Below the pieces are notes generated by a model. That model was not told the DNA's origin. It did not search any database and saw nothing but the letters and a program-made list of their open reading frames with translations. From Nectonema munidae (lineage: Eukaryota; Nematomorpha; Nectonematoida; Nectonematidae): a DNA stretch of 64,000 bases. This document shows, piece by piece, positions 1 through 11,395 of the stretch (position 1 is its first letter; each line of letters opens with the position of its first letter). The DNA is taken from assembly GCA_030549495.1 (NCBI GenBank), contig JAUIRK010000994.1, positions 124,001 to 188,000 of the forward strand, given 5' to 3'. The position numbers and the translations under genes are program-made.

Positions 1-122
1 GAAAACGAAAAATATAAAAATCATGTCTAGAAATAAGAGTTTTTTGCATATATATATATATAATGTGTGTGATAAAGGAGAGGAAGAGCATCCGCGAACA
101 AACATCTCGTAAGGAACCCAAT

Positions 123-377
123 TCACTGATTCTGCATGATGCGCCATCGTTGCTTGATCTCCACATCCTTCTTCGCATCCTGATCCTTTAAATCGTAAAA
201 GCACGTGTTCATGAAAACAGAGTTGTCGTCGACATTCACTTCCAGACACTTATTCGTGAGAAGGTGTTTTATCAAATTCTTGTCTTTATCATAGACGAAC
301 TCTTGATTGCCCTTTTGACCGTGACACTGGTACAACGAGACTTCTGTCCCTAAATCACAACAACACATATTTAAGTC
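123..377 (-). CDS. GALNT 3'-terminal coding exon (end of lectin domain)
   Basis: This exon encodes the end of the ricin-B-type lectin domain of a polypeptide N-acetylgalactosaminyltransferase, the Golgi enzyme that starts mucin-type O-glycans. Visible marks are YQCHGQKGNQ (second lectin repeat), NKCLEV (third-repeat CLD-like motif) and the closing KQRWRI, followed by a TGA at 123-125. The exon starts after a good 3' splice site, a pyrimidine-rich run ending CAG, at 378-380. The frame continues in phase 0 from that site, but the exon upstream (806-1093) ends with one extra base, so the two do not join in frame. A missed micro-exon, a different splice site or a small sequence change could explain this. 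Family identity is clear from the order of the six exons; the exact paralog is not. Confidence 0.82.
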   Translation of the reverse strand, partial: DLNMCCCDLGTEVSLYQCHGQKGNQEFVYDKDKNLIKHLLTNKCLEVNVDDNSVFMNTCFYDLKDQDAKKDVEIKQRWRIMQNQ

Positions 378-805
378 CTGGAAAGAGGTAATCCTGCTTG
401 ATGTTGGTTAGAGGAAATGTAGCATCAGTTAGGCTCGAACCGAGAATCTTGAAGTCAAAGAGGAAGTTCCCGATTAGCTCATCTTGGGCTAAGTGATAGG
501 TATCATTTTAGGGGTGCAGCCTGAATATGGACAGACAACTTATGGGGTGTGACAAATCTCGAAGGAGAAAATGTCTTCACTCATTATTAAATTCGCACTA
601 AAAAAGTGAAAACAAAAATGATATTTTCATATTATTTAGAAAGTAGCTTCTAACCCTATTAGCATTTTTACAGAGAAAAGTATTCACTGAGTTTTTGGAC
701 TGACTGGTTAAGTTGATATTGAGACAACAGCAACAACGGAGGATGTCATCAAAAAATGGATACCAAGTATATTTTAGGAATTAATGCATACGAAAAGACT
801 GTTAC
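378..805 (-). other. last GALNT intron, unresolved phase
   Basis: The intron begins with GTAACA after ACAG on the minus strand and ends with TTTCCAG. Its flanking exons have phases 1 and 0, so a spliced product would shift frame. I looked for an AG acceptor two bases off and found none near the exon. A tRNA B-box-like string, GGTTCGAGCC, lies near 430-440 on the minus strand without a convincing tRNA fold. Confidence 0.5.
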
Positions 806-1093
806 CTGTTGAGTCCAAGCAAAAATCATCTCTCCTTATTTCTTGCTCCTTGGAAACGAGCCAAAATTGATTTCCGCCTTGTCCGTGGCACGGATAAACA
901 GTGACTGGACCCTTCTCGTTGGATTTGGCGTCCAAGCAATACGCCATTTTGCCCACGCTCATGAACGCGCCAAAAAAGAGCGCATCCGAAGGAACGAAAA
1001 GCGTCGGATACACATTCTTAACGAACCAACCAAAGGAATGACACTTTAGTTTTTTGCGCAGTTCCAGCCTCTTTGAAACATCTCCAAATCCTT
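806..1093 (-). CDS. GALNT exon: catalytic/lectin linker and first lectin repeat
   Basis: The translation starts GFGDVSKRLELRKKLKC, the conserved end of the GALNT catalytic region, then SFGWFVKNVYP, the linker found in this family. It continues into the first lectin repeat (YCLDA, then YPCHGQGGNQ) and the start of the second (DDFCLD). The acceptor is TGTATAG at 1094-1100 and the donor is ACAG followed by GTAACA. The exon starts with two bases of a codon that pair with the single base left by exon 4223-4410, giving PNPQGFGDVS. Length is 288 bp. The open frame running past both splice sites is not coding. Confidence 0.9.
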
Positions 1094-4000
1094 CTATACA
1101 ATAAATATAAGAAAGGTAAAGTACTGTAGTAATCAAAAGATCACACATTTGTGGAAGATTCAGTCCACATTTTTTTTATAGTTTTTCGACTTCGACTCCG
1201 TCTCCATCTATTTGTCATTTCTGAGACTTCAACTCCATTTATGTAAAATTTTCTTAACATTAATGACTCTACCTATATATAATTTTGCGACTATTTGATC
1301 TATTTTCTTCAACATAATTTATCAAAATGTTCTATTGGTTTGTATTTAGTTTTGTGTCTTTTTTGCAATGTCTTCAAAAAGATTTTAAAATTATTGTCTA
1401 TAACCTTTTCATCTAAGACAAAACAATAAGATTCATAAATTGAATTTATCCCCATTTTTTTCCAAAGGTATGATTTAAAATTTTTTCCTAAAAACTTTCT
1501 ACGCATAAACTGAGTTTTGCTTCTTTACAAACTAATTTTAACGTAAAATAAAAAAGTTCATTCTTTAATTTTATTGAATTTTTGAGCCTTTTTCTATGAG
1601 CTGCAAAAATATAAGGCTTCGACAAAAATGATAAACATTTTTGTTGTGTTTATACAACATTGCACACAAAAAAGAGTGTCCATGAATATATTTTTTAATC
1701 TTGCAAAGACCAACGATCATTCTGGACCCCTGACAATTTTATGCAAAGCAAGCAAAAAATCTCAAAGCGCGAACACTCAAATTCAAAACAAGAAATTGAG
1801 TTTCTTTTTATACATTTAATAACTTTAAACGTCAAGAAATAAAATTAGTTCAGATTTGTATACCTTAGCATTCTATCGGGTGTGACTTTTTTACGCAATC
1901 ATACTCAATCACTGCTATATCACTCTTTGTACTCTCAATTTATTTGAATGTGTTCCGGAAATGAGCTGTTGATCGTTTTTTACCTTCGCTTTTAAACACA
2001 AAAACTTGATTTCAATATTAGAGTTAATATTTACACAAAACATCTATTTGATTTTAATATTAGAGTAAGACCAAAATTTGATTTTGATATTATAATAATA
2101 ATTAGCGTTAAAAAACACAAAAAGGCGTGTACTGACAAAAGCGCTTCCTAATTTTTCCAATGTTATTTTCTTATATTTATCGAAGCACTTGCTACTGAAT
2201 TGATTACCAATATATATAATAGTTTTTTTTTGAAATTTACATAATTTTCTCTTTTGTGCTTGTCTCAACAAAGTTTCAAAAATCCAATACTTCAATTTAG
2301 TATAAATTTTATACCAACAAATAGAATTTCCCAAAAATAATAATTTTCTAACCATTGTTATTATTTTTATTGATTTGAATGTTAATTTAATAATGCATCA
2401 ATAGTAAGCTACAAATATAGGAATGAATTTTAATTTCATAGTACAAAACAATGTTTTAAAAAAAAGTTTATTGTTTTGTTATTTATATAAAAATGAAAAA
2501 ACTTCAACTGGTGTGCAATCATGATTGTAGGTGATTACGAAGCGTGGCGTACTGAGGAATTTTTTGCAGAGGGAAAAAGGTTCTAAAAGAGTTTTAGTGA
2601 AATCAAAACTTTTGTTGATACTGTCTGGCAGCTCAAATCATAGAATAACAAGCGCATATCATAAAAAGAAATGTTTGCGGTGAAAATATGCTGAGATCAA
2701 AGCAGTTGTATTCTCGTATAATATTACTAGCTCTGAAAATTTATAAAAATTTTCTAAAAATCTTTCTCGCCCTTACCCATGTGGTTGCATCCCTTCTGAG
2801 AAATTGAAAAAATGCCTATTCTCTAGTAATTTCGGGAAAATTTAGAAATTCGTATTCATTTTTTACAATTTATTATTGTTCTTTTTTTTAAAACAGTTTT
2901 TAGATGTGGAAAATCAAGTATAATAATAAGTATATTGAGTCTTGAATGACAAATATTCAAATCATTCTAAAAAGATGAAATGAAAAGATAAGAAATGAAA
3001 AATGCAATAAAAATTAAATATAATGAAAAAAAATTGCGCATGTTTGAGTAAAAAAGTCACACCCCATTCTATCCTGATTTAAACAGCTACAGATGTCTAG
3101 GAAATACTAAAAGAACCGTGGAGTGCTTCACCGTGAACGAGTATGAACAGTAAAGTTGGAATGCTGGGAATCAATCCAAAGAGCATGGAAAATACAAATA
3201 AAGCGAGATAAGCCTAGGCAGCAGACAGCCCTACTCACGTCCTAAACAAAATAGTGCTTGTGAGAGCAGGAACCTAATTTATTCCTTTATGAGTATTGAA
3301 ACTTTAAAATTTAAACCGTTAAACATATATATATGTGTGTGTGTGTAGTAAACTAATAGAATTATTCAGTAAAAAATGCCCACCACTATTAAAAGCCCTA
3401 GAGTAGAGTGCCAATTCGTCTCTTGGACGTTTTTTGGACAAAAGAAATCTCAAATAAATATTAGGCATTGGCTATTCTTACATCAAATTCTGTTAACTTT
3501 TGCAATGATTTCATTGGAGAGATGAATAAAAAAAAAGGTATTTTTTGAGGAAAAAAATCATTCTTGGTGTAAGTATTTAATTGATCACATACTAAAATAT
3601 TCCTTATCGCGCGCTTATTTTCGTATCTCGAAAGACTAACGATTTTTTAACTTTCATAATAAATTCAATTTTCTCCCTCATTTATATTAAAAATAGGTCA
3701 ATCTGCACTCAGGAGCAATTTAACGAACTGTGCGCATGGCTCGTCTAGCTAGATAAACGGATTCCTCTGTCCTTTAGCACCATAAAATGCCAAGAGCACT
3801 TATAAATGCATGACATTTTATATTCACTTTATTTTGCTTTCTCGCGTGCGAAACTTTTAATCGTGTAAGATCAGTTTTATGTTTTATAGCATAACTGCCA
3901 CCCTTTTTTGCAATTGGTCTCCGCAAGCAATCTATCTTTGTGCAGAGTGAACGGGTAAAAAGTTCGAATCCAACTCGCTACAATACCAAATTATTCAATT

Positions 4001-4222
4001 CTGAATGCGCACTTTTGCCTACATTTTGCGGACAAATATCTGATGAAACATATAAAAAGTGATGCAGAGACGAGTGTTAAAGAAAAAATAGATATTTTAT
4101 GAATTGCAACTCCAACTTCTGCCTTTTCAAAACCTCTGACGCCAATTCTGCAACCCTAGCTAGAAGCATCTTATTTTGTTTGTCAAACGAGAAAAATTTA
4201 TCAGGGCAAAGAGAAAGCTTAC
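1094..4222 (-). other. GALNT intron
   Basis: This AT-rich intron of about 3.1 kb contains only low-complexity sequence and short spurious frames. Around 1184-1240 there is a run built on ACTTCGACTCCG/ACTTCAACTCC-like units; a related string stands at 27803-27845 and resembles the end of a hAT-type repeat. A short TG run lies near 3340-3346. A B-box-like GTTCGAATCC sits near 3965 on the plus strand without a visible tRNA fold. I see no gene here. Confidence 0.6.
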
Positions 4223-4410
4223 GTGGATTCGGTCCAACGCGTTGGTAATAAAACTTTTTGTAATCGTCCAGCCAAACTTCGGCGACACGATCGGTATTGT
4301 GTCGCAAGACATTCATGTTCGGCTTCCACTTGTACGGACTTTTTTTGCGAAACACGTGGCCAACGTGCGAGCAGGGATGTATTTCCAATTTGCCTCCACA
4401 CATCCAAATT
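4223..4410 (-). CDS. GALNT exon: conserved catalytic-domain end with metal-ligand His
   Basis: The translation reads [20 protein letters not shown], the family block that carries the third manganese ligand (His of VGHVF), followed by [20 protein letters not shown]. The acceptor is ATTTCAG just above 4410 and the donor is GTAAGC at 4217-4222. The first base completes the Arg codon left by exon 8554-8881 ([11 protein letters not shown]), and the last base completes the Gln codon with exon 806-1093. Length is 188 bp. Several overlapping frames in other phases are shadows. Confidence 0.92.
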
Positions 4411-4472
4411 CTGAAATGTTTAAGGCTTTCTTTAAAAACGTTTGAAGCAGATTTAGAGTGTAACCTTTTAGC

Positions 4473-4717
4473 CCTTTAAAGATCAGCGTGACACCGATGT
4501 ACCAAGAAATGATCTACTTTATATATCATTTTTACTACTAAATTGTCTTTTTCTCAATTCTAATTTGTCTTTTTTCAATTTTATTTTGTATTTTAGAAAG
4601 AGCGATTAGAATTGAAAAAAGACAATTTAGAACTTAAAAAAGGTATATATACAAATTTTTATTAAAAAAGAAGGTAGACGATCAGCCTCAAAAATTATAG
4701 TCGTCAAAAAGCTTTTA
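4473..4717. mobile_element. diverged MITE of the CCCTTTGAGGACC family with inner palindrome
   Basis: The left end (GCCCTTTAAAGATCAGCGTG) and right part (TAGACGATCAGCCTCAAAAA) match the ends of the MITE at 29176-29297, although much decayed. The middle is expanded by a hairpin at about 4540-4635, where CTAAATTGTCTTTTTCTC is answered by the inverted GAAAAAAGACAATTTAG. The copy lies just upstream of a GALNT exon in the intron. Confidence 0.5.
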
Positions 4718-4741
4718 AAGGTTTGGAAAACTGATCGTCTG

Positions 4742-4773
<32 letters not shown>
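4742..4773. repeat. (ATT)n microsatellite
   Basis: About ten uninterrupted ATT units. Simple repeat in a GALNT intron. Confidence 0.95.
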
Positions 4774-6552
4774 CTTTTTCAATGAGTATAACTTAAAGAA
4801 GACGAATTTTATTCCATCGAACAGTGGGTCGTCATTACTACGAATGAAAGGATCAAAAAATTTGAAAATTGATCTTAGAACGAAGTCGAAAACCTACAGT
4901 AAAAGTCCGTTGTGTTTAAGTTAAGGAGTCGTAATAAAAACTGGAACCCAACTGAAGTTCACAAATTTAAAGGAATTTTGTCAATGGCCATTGATACACC
5001 TAAGTTAGTAGCATTCGTCAACAGATTGAAGATTCGCGTGTATTATCGTCAGCTTATTCTTGGAGCTGATGGTTCAAGAATAAGAATTATTGTGAAAGAC
5101 GAAAAAAATAAAGATTTACAAAATATCTAAGTGTACAGCAGTATTCAGAATTATAAACGAAAATTTTTTTTTTGATATTTTTGAAAATTCATTATTAATG
5201 AAGTATTTATTTGCAAGAGCAATATTTTATCTAAATTTTAATATGAAGAAATAAAAATATGAGTTTTTAATCATTACTTAATTTCAGAGCATTGAATTCG
5301 TTCGCTGCCTTCAAAGAATAGTGACAATTCGAGAGAAAAGGGGTATTTTATAGCATTTTATTATTTACATCACTGGAACAGCTAAATTGCTTCAAGATAA
5401 GCGAATATTCGACTTACCCGACCTCAAGTAGTTTTTGACATGGTTTAAAAATGTTATCTAATTAGCTAAGAACTTTTTCTAACAACACTTTTTCAAAACT
5501 TTTCAACCAAAGTCTGAATCAATTTGAAAATTATTTTGAAAAAGTATTCCAATGTTACAAAATGCAAATAATTGAGTTTGGAGATATTCCGGCGCTTAAA
5601 TCAAATGTTCGCTTATTTGTTAGATTACCAACTAATATCTATCCTAAACGTATAAATTAATTATTAATTTCTCGAGAATAGCAAGAAGCGTTAGGCATGT
5701 TGTCTCCTGCATGGTATTGCCAGACCACTGATATTTGTACTATTCAAATCGATCTGCTTTTTTAGTTTTTCTAGAATCTAGATAAAAAGGCATTACATCT
5801 TACACATGTTCAACAACGAAACATCATTAAATACTTTTCTCGTCTTATGCAGAAAGAGGTTTGCTTCACTGTCACATCCATATCAATCAAATGATGGCCT
5901 TCCCATTTCCTGATCTATACTTCCGCCAACATTGATAATATTTTTAAGGAAAGAGATAAAAGAAATGAAATGTGATTATAGCTTACAAAAACGTTTTTAG
6001 AAGTACATATTGGGAATATTTAAGTGAAACTAAATTTTTTTTGATTGGTATTTCAAACATATGAAAGCAGTTTTTTACACAAACTAACATTACTTTATCA
6101 AAAAATTGCTCAAATTCAACTGCTACTAATTTTTGTCAATAAAAACTGAGCATGCGATAACATATGAATCTGTCAAAATCAAAGCTCTTTCAAACGTACA
6201 AACTTAAAGGATCCAGAAGATAAAGATATTAATACTTCTCCCTTTTCAAAGTTATAATAGCAAGGATTTAGTATCAGTAGAAACAAAAATGGCAAGAGTA
6301 AAATTAATTCACTTCAAAGATCTCACAAACGCCTATTGTATTGAAGATAAAACAATTGCACCAATAAAATTGATGGTGATGAAATGACGTTGATATACAA
6401 TAGCTCAGCCATTCACACATCGAGTCAAAGCAGATTTTGTTTCAGATTCAAGACTTATATCTATGCAGTCAAGTGTTTGACTTTGAAGAAAACACAACAT
6501 GTTTTTCTTACCCCAGTTTTACCATCATTTTTAGAGCACGTAAAAAGTTTTG
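4774..6552. other. GALNT intron, no gene seen
   Basis: AT-rich intron sequence. The short frames here have no recognisable domain and no partner exon. Confidence 0.5.
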
Positions 6553-6740
6553 GGTCTTTTCGTTTAGACGGCCACATCAAGTAATCACCATTTCGTCTGC
6601 CTTTTATAGTTATGTCCTGGTTGCCAAATTCTAAAGAAAATTCTCTGCGTTTACCCACATTTTGTTGTTTATAAAAGGAAACGAAAATTAAAAAAAATAA
6701 ATAACTTGATTGCTTGATGTGGCCGTCTAAACGAAAAGAC
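6553..6740. mobile_element. short MITE with perfect 28-bp terminal inverted repeats
   Basis: GTCTTTTCGTTTAGACGGCC (first 20 of 28 bases) at the left end is repeated exactly inverted at 6713-6740. The element is 188 bp and has no coding capacity; the minus-strand frame across it is made by the repeat. Flanking bases are similar (AAAGTTTTGG and ACAAAGTTTTTG), so a target duplication of about 9 bp is possible but not settled. Family unknown. Confidence 0.75.
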
Positions 6741-8553
6741 ACAAAGTTTTTGCTAAATACAAAAGGATAGCACTAAATATTTGAAATGAAAGTGGAAAGT
6801 ATTCATATTTTCTATTTGTAAAACGTGTGAAATTTGTTCCTCCTATCCACAAAAACACGTGTTTAAAAATGTCTTTGCATTTATTTTAAGCCCATCAATT
6901 ATACATTTGTTAGCATTTTAAGGGCTGATCAGACTGGCGTAGCCCGTACCATTTTAAAGGAAGCGGAAGAAAAGAATTGGGAAAGGGAGAAAAGTTTTTG
7001 GATAGGATAACGAAGCGGATACTTGAAAAAAGCAGGATTTCCAATTTTGAGTAATCTCGATCGACATCATCACTAGAATTAAAAATGCATATTTTCCAAG
7101 AAATGAACTTTATTGTTTCGCTTTGACAGTGAACTCTTTTATCTCATACGGAAAATGCTTGAAAGTGGCATTAGAGAAATAAAGTAAAAAATTGATATGG
7201 TGATGACACTTTTTTCTCGTTGACTGGGTAAAACAAAGCACGTCACTATTCATATTCTTCTTTCAAAACATCATGAATAACCCACAGCGTATAAAACAAA
7301 GAAGCGCATATAACGCATATAAAATCTTTTTTCAACGGAAAAACTTTCCTGATTTCAAGGGTATAATGAGAATTAAAAAATTTTTTCCATATAAAAGAAT
7401 TAATAAATTATTTTAGTACTAATTTTTGTATGTTTTTGAAAGGGGTCGTTATTGAAATGAAATTAAAAAAATTATTCTATTTTATATTGCGTATGTAAAA
7501 TATATGCACGCCATAAACACTCGCGTTTAATCCGACCTTTTTTACAAGGATTAATTGATTAAAAACGGGGTGCGGGTTATCTACGTAAAGAAAATTTAAC
7601 CCAAGAGAAAAAAAGTGTGTGAACGGAATAGGCAAAACCATTGAAAACTATTTCTTCATTTTGTACCTTCTATTTATCTTATATAAATATATATAATCAT
7701 AATAAACTTATATCATTATTATTATTATGCAATAAATATTTTATTTATCTCAATGTTTCTAAAGTTACAGCGCAGGAATTATTTATGCACACACAATAGG
7801 TATGTTCCTCAAAATAATAATAGCTTATGATTGGGATGCAGATTATAATCCACGTTAGCGGATTAAACACAAGTGTTTACGGCAAATGTTTATTTAATTA
7901 AGGATGCTGTACTTTCCTGCAACAATTATTATTTTTAATTTAAAATACGCTTAAATCTTTGACACCCTAATCCGTCTTTTGCATGATGGAATTTCTGCTT
8001 CAACGAGTTCAGATATATTAACAATAAAGGGTGCTCAAATCAAAATAATTTTACAAATTTTCACCCTATAAAAGGGGGTTCTAGGACAGAATGTCGAAAT
8101 ACAATGTGTCGAACTGACAGAGTGTCGAAATGAAAAAGTGTGGAAAAGACAATGTATCGAAAAGATTAAATGGATAAAGGATTACAATTATACATCAATA
8201 TAACACTAAAAACAATAAGAATTTTATTTATCAGAAAATATAAAATATGAAAATACTTTATCAATTAAAAATTTATTAATTATAATAAATATTTATGTTA
8301 AAAATGTATTAATATTTTCAAATGTTGGATTTGAAAATATGCTATACTTATTCTATCTAACACCGACTCTAACACTAACAATATTCTAACTATACTAACA
8401 CTAACTCTAAAACTCGTTTATCATTTATCATTGTCTGTTCGATACATTCTACTATTATTATTTTTTTAAATATATTAATAAAATTATTAATTTTTTATTT
8501 CAAGTAAAAACATATTTTTGTAGCGAATTGTCCGGTCACAGAGTGTAATATAC
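6741..8553. other. GALNT intron with short repeat motifs
   Basis: No gene seen. At 8090-8160 the string GTCGAA recurs (AATGTCGAAA, GTGTCGAACT, AGTGTCGAAA), and a partly inverted TGTTCGATACATTCT lies near 8445, which suggests a worn MITE. Around 8371-8400 ACTCTAACACTAAC-like units recur. Confidence 0.4.
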
Positions 8554-8881
8554 CTGAAGGAGATTTCCAAGTTTTCGCCGCCCCAAATCTCCATTTCTTC
8601 ATCGTAGGAGCCGATGTGGTAGAAGTACTCGCGATTGATAGCGAACAAGCCGCCAGCCATTGTAGGACTTGGAATAGGATCTGTAAACGCTCGGGTAAGC
8701 TTGGAATCTTTAGGGATGGGGTGCCAATCAAAAGTTAAACTCCAATCAAATCCACCGATATTTGTAGCTTTCGCAGAACTGAACATGAAGCGAAACGTTT
8801 TTTCATCAATCACATCAATAACCGGACAAACAACATTTGAAGGATTTTCTTTAATTCTCGCAAGCAAAGGTTCTATCCAGC
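8554..8881 (-). CDS. GALNT exon: central catalytic domain with WGGEN motif
   Basis: This 328-bp exon encodes GWIEPLLARIKENPSNVVCP, IDVIDEKTF, GGFDWSLTFDWHPIP, PTMAGGLFAINREYF and YDEEMEIWGGENLEISFR. The last block is the Gal/GalNAc-transferase motif that binds the sugar-nucleotide side of the active site in this family. The acceptor CTAG is at 8882-8885 and the donor GTATAT starts at 8553. It joins in phase with exon 9352-9516 (AEG then WIEP) and with exon 4223-4410. This is the strongest single piece of evidence for the gene. Confidence 0.95.
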
Positions 8882-9351
8882 CTAGAAAAGGATGTTTGAA
8901 ATTAAGGGAAAACAAAATCAAGTTTAAACAAGCGAATCATCATGCAATTCTTCACCTCTACCACTTAGACCAGTGTTTCCTTAAAAAGAGCTACCATATA
9001 GAAAATGCGTAGATCGCCATATGATGATGCTATTTCAATTATTTACTTCCTTTACTTCTTACTCAGCTTTTATATAAATATGTTTAAATTTATTCCTCAT
9101 CCATTCTATCTATGGAACCAACCAGCTAAATAAGTAACTTGATTACTCAAATTCGTCAGATCTGCTAGTATACGTTAAAGTAAGAATAAATAAGATAATA
9201 AAAATCTTTAGTTTTATAGTTGCTGATAAATCTCATGATGACTGTCCACGAAATCTCGTGTTATCTTCAATCAAAGATTGATCTTTTTAGATTTATTTTT
9301 TTTGGGAAAAATAGAATTTGTTACGAAAGAACATGTGAAAGTATGAAATAC
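8882..9351 (-). other. GALNT intron
   Basis: 470-bp AT-rich intron bounded by GTATTT on the upstream side and CTAG on the downstream side of the minus strand. Nothing else recognised. Confidence 0.7.
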
Positions 9352-9516
9352 CTTCAGCACATTCGATGTGAGAATCGAGAAAGACAAGAACTTCACTCGT
9401 TGCTTGAGCAGCTCCATTCAGCCTTGATCGAATCAGGCCTTCGCGTCTGGCGTTGCGAATAATATTCACTTTGTCCAAATTGTTTACGTAGTTCAGCAGC
9501 TTGGTCTTGAGATGTT
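9352..9516 (-). CDS. GALNT exon with the DxH metal-binding motif
   Basis: The translation [49 protein letters not shown] matches the GT-A glycosyltransferase core. The Asp and His of DSH are the manganese ligands. The usual DSHCE has Ile in place of Cys here (DSHIEC). The acceptor is TATTTAG at 9517-9523 and the donor is GTATTT. The exon is 165 bp. It begins with two bases that complete a Glu codon with exon 18963-19129, so the join reads DDFSSMEHLKTK. Confidence 0.93.
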
Positions 9517-9893
9517 CTAAATAGGACAAAAAAGAAAGTGTACAAGTTATTCATCGTCTGTTCAATGGTGTTTCAATGGGATGCATTGAGTAGGGTTGAT
9601 CTAACGTATATAATGTTCCTCTCAACATTTAGAATAAATGAATTCTGCTTATTTTTTTGTTTTTTTTATATAACATACTGTTATATGCTAGTATGAATTA
9701 GGGTTTGTATTATAACATTTTTTTTAAATTTTCAAACCAAAATATTTCAGTTAAAGGTGTCAATACTGGCGCAATCAGGCGATCTCACGATAAAAGACGA
9801 AATAAAATTATGAACCAATTTTTATGGAATTTAGCATGCCCTTTTTTCTATAAGATATCTTTTTATTAATTGGAAAGGTTGCCTCAAAAGCAG

Positions 9894-10237
9894 GCAAACT
9901 TATCATCATCTGATTCTAGGAACAATTGCTTGGCATATTCCACTATGATCACATCGCTGTAGGTATCTTTGTCATTTTCTACTTCTTCGTCAGATAAATC
10001 CATTTGATCCAACTTGTAGTTTTCTGTCGTTCTCATTTGATCCAACTTGTTGTTCTCTACTTCTTATTCAGATAAATCTATTTGATCCAACTTGTAGTTT
10101 TCTGTTTGTTCATAATTGCATGGATATGCCGGTCTTTTTGAAAGAGCGTCAGATGATTGAAGGGCGATCTTGTCCCATGCTGTCTTTACCCAATGATGGT
10201 CATTCAAATGTCTGACTGTTTGAGATTTCTCAGTTTG
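9894..10237 (-). pseudogene. coding-like relic, possibly a DDE transposase C-terminus
   Basis: A minus-strand frame reads TTGQTEKSQTVRHLNDHHWV, then KTAWDKIALQSSDALSKRP, three KLDQM-containing repeats and an acidic tail ending FLESDDDKFACF before a TGA at 9894-9896. The KTAWDKIA stretch resembles the segment after the catalytic core of pogo/jerky-like transposases, but the match is weak. The frame is cut at its upstream side by the hAT repeat at 10246-10780. Upstream of that repeat (10789-11186, minus) a frame of uncertain meaning continues. I cannot name the family with confidence. Confidence 0.35.
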
Positions 10238-10245
10238 TCCGGTGG

Positions 10246-10780
10246 CAGCGTGGACCCGATTCTATATAATGATTATGATTCTATGATTTTTTTTAATTAG
10301 AACTTTGATTCTGATTGATTTTTTCATTTCTAAAATTCTGATTTTGATTGCGATTCACAAAATACAATTCTGCAAAAGAACATATTTGTAGAAGTTTGCA
10401 GGCAAGTTTAGCTAGCTGTGGAAAGATGGATTGCTTTAGTTTCCAATAGCTTATGCATCATTATCTGAGCTGATGCATGATTCGCTGAAATATGCATATA
10501 ATTATTTTTCAAAGCTGACAAACACTTTTAGGGGCATATGTATTTTCACTCCTGCCTGGAAGAATGAAAAAAAATTGTGCTATACCCGTGGCTTCTATTC
10601 TGTATGATGAATGTCCCGTTCCATAAGGAAGTGGAGCTCAGTTCTTAGTTCTCAAGAAACGCTGTTCGTTCTCCTAATGATACAATTACTGATAGAATGT
10701 GATTTTTGTAGTTCTGATTATTCTGATTAGGATTCTAGAAATTTCTGTGATTCTGATTATAATAAATGATCCCAACTCTA
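10246..10780. mobile_element. non-autonomous hAT element, copy 1 (535 bp)
   Basis: The ends are CAGCGTGGACCCGATTCTA and, inverted, TAGAGTTGGGATCATTT. An exact 8-bp target duplication TCCGGTGG stands at 10238-10245 and 10781-10788, the hallmark of hAT transposition. The body is rich in GATTCTGATT-like units and shares an inner segment (GCAAGTTTAGCTAGCTGTGG) with copies at 14057-14799 and 25559-26205. It carries no transposase and inserted into the coding-like relic at 9894-10237. Confidence 0.85.
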
Positions 10781-10788
10781 TCCGGTGG

Positions 10789-11354
10789 TTATTCACGTTT
10801 TTCTAGATCTATTTTATGTTGTTGGGATTTCTTACAGGATGTTTGGGATTTTTGCAGAATCATTGAATGGTTTTTGAATTTTTTCCATCGTGTTTTGAAT
10901 CAGTTGTATGTTGTTTGAGATTCTTGATTGGTGCAGGAAATTGCGTACCAATAACATTTTCTACAGAAATGAGACTTTTAAGACCAAAAAGTATAGAAAT
11001 CTTTGGTACGAAACGTCTTAAACCTCTCTTGAAAGTTGTTTGGATTTTTTGACAAAACTCGATTATAAAAAATAAATTAGGTGGGAAGATTATGCAAAAA
11101 TTGTCACAAATCTTCTTTCTAAAAATCTCTAAGATTCCATACATAGGAAAAAAGTCTTTTAAATATAAGTTAAAATAACAAGTCAAAAAAAGTTGATTTT
11201 ACTACTACACAGTGAGTCTACTGATTTTAAAACCTAAACCAAACATCATCTTGAAAAATGTTTTATTAAAGAAGGGATCAAAACAAAAAGTGTGTGAAAT
11301 CTTTCAGTAAAGAGCTGAAAACTTTTTTGGCCTATGTATATTGAGAGGAGCTAA
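10789..11354. other. intronic sequence with unassigned minus-strand frame
   Basis: A minus-strand frame at about 10860-11186 includes RRFVPKISILFGLKSLISVE but matches no family I know. The 17-mer starting TTGGTACGAAACG at 11003 recurs at 12781. Confidence 0.3.
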
Positions 11355-11395
11355 CTAAGGGGGGGGGGGGGTGACCTTCGCCCCCCTCCCCCCAA
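11355..11395. repeat. G-run/C-run pair
   Basis: A run of thirteen G is followed about ten bases later by two C runs, so it can form a GC hairpin in very AT-rich surroundings. Similar C runs occur at 13387, 13587, 52319 and 53753. Confidence 0.7.

Noticed and set aside
843-1049. Plus-strand frame opposite the GALNT exon
   Set aside because: It is the antisense shadow of the lectin exon and has no features of its own.
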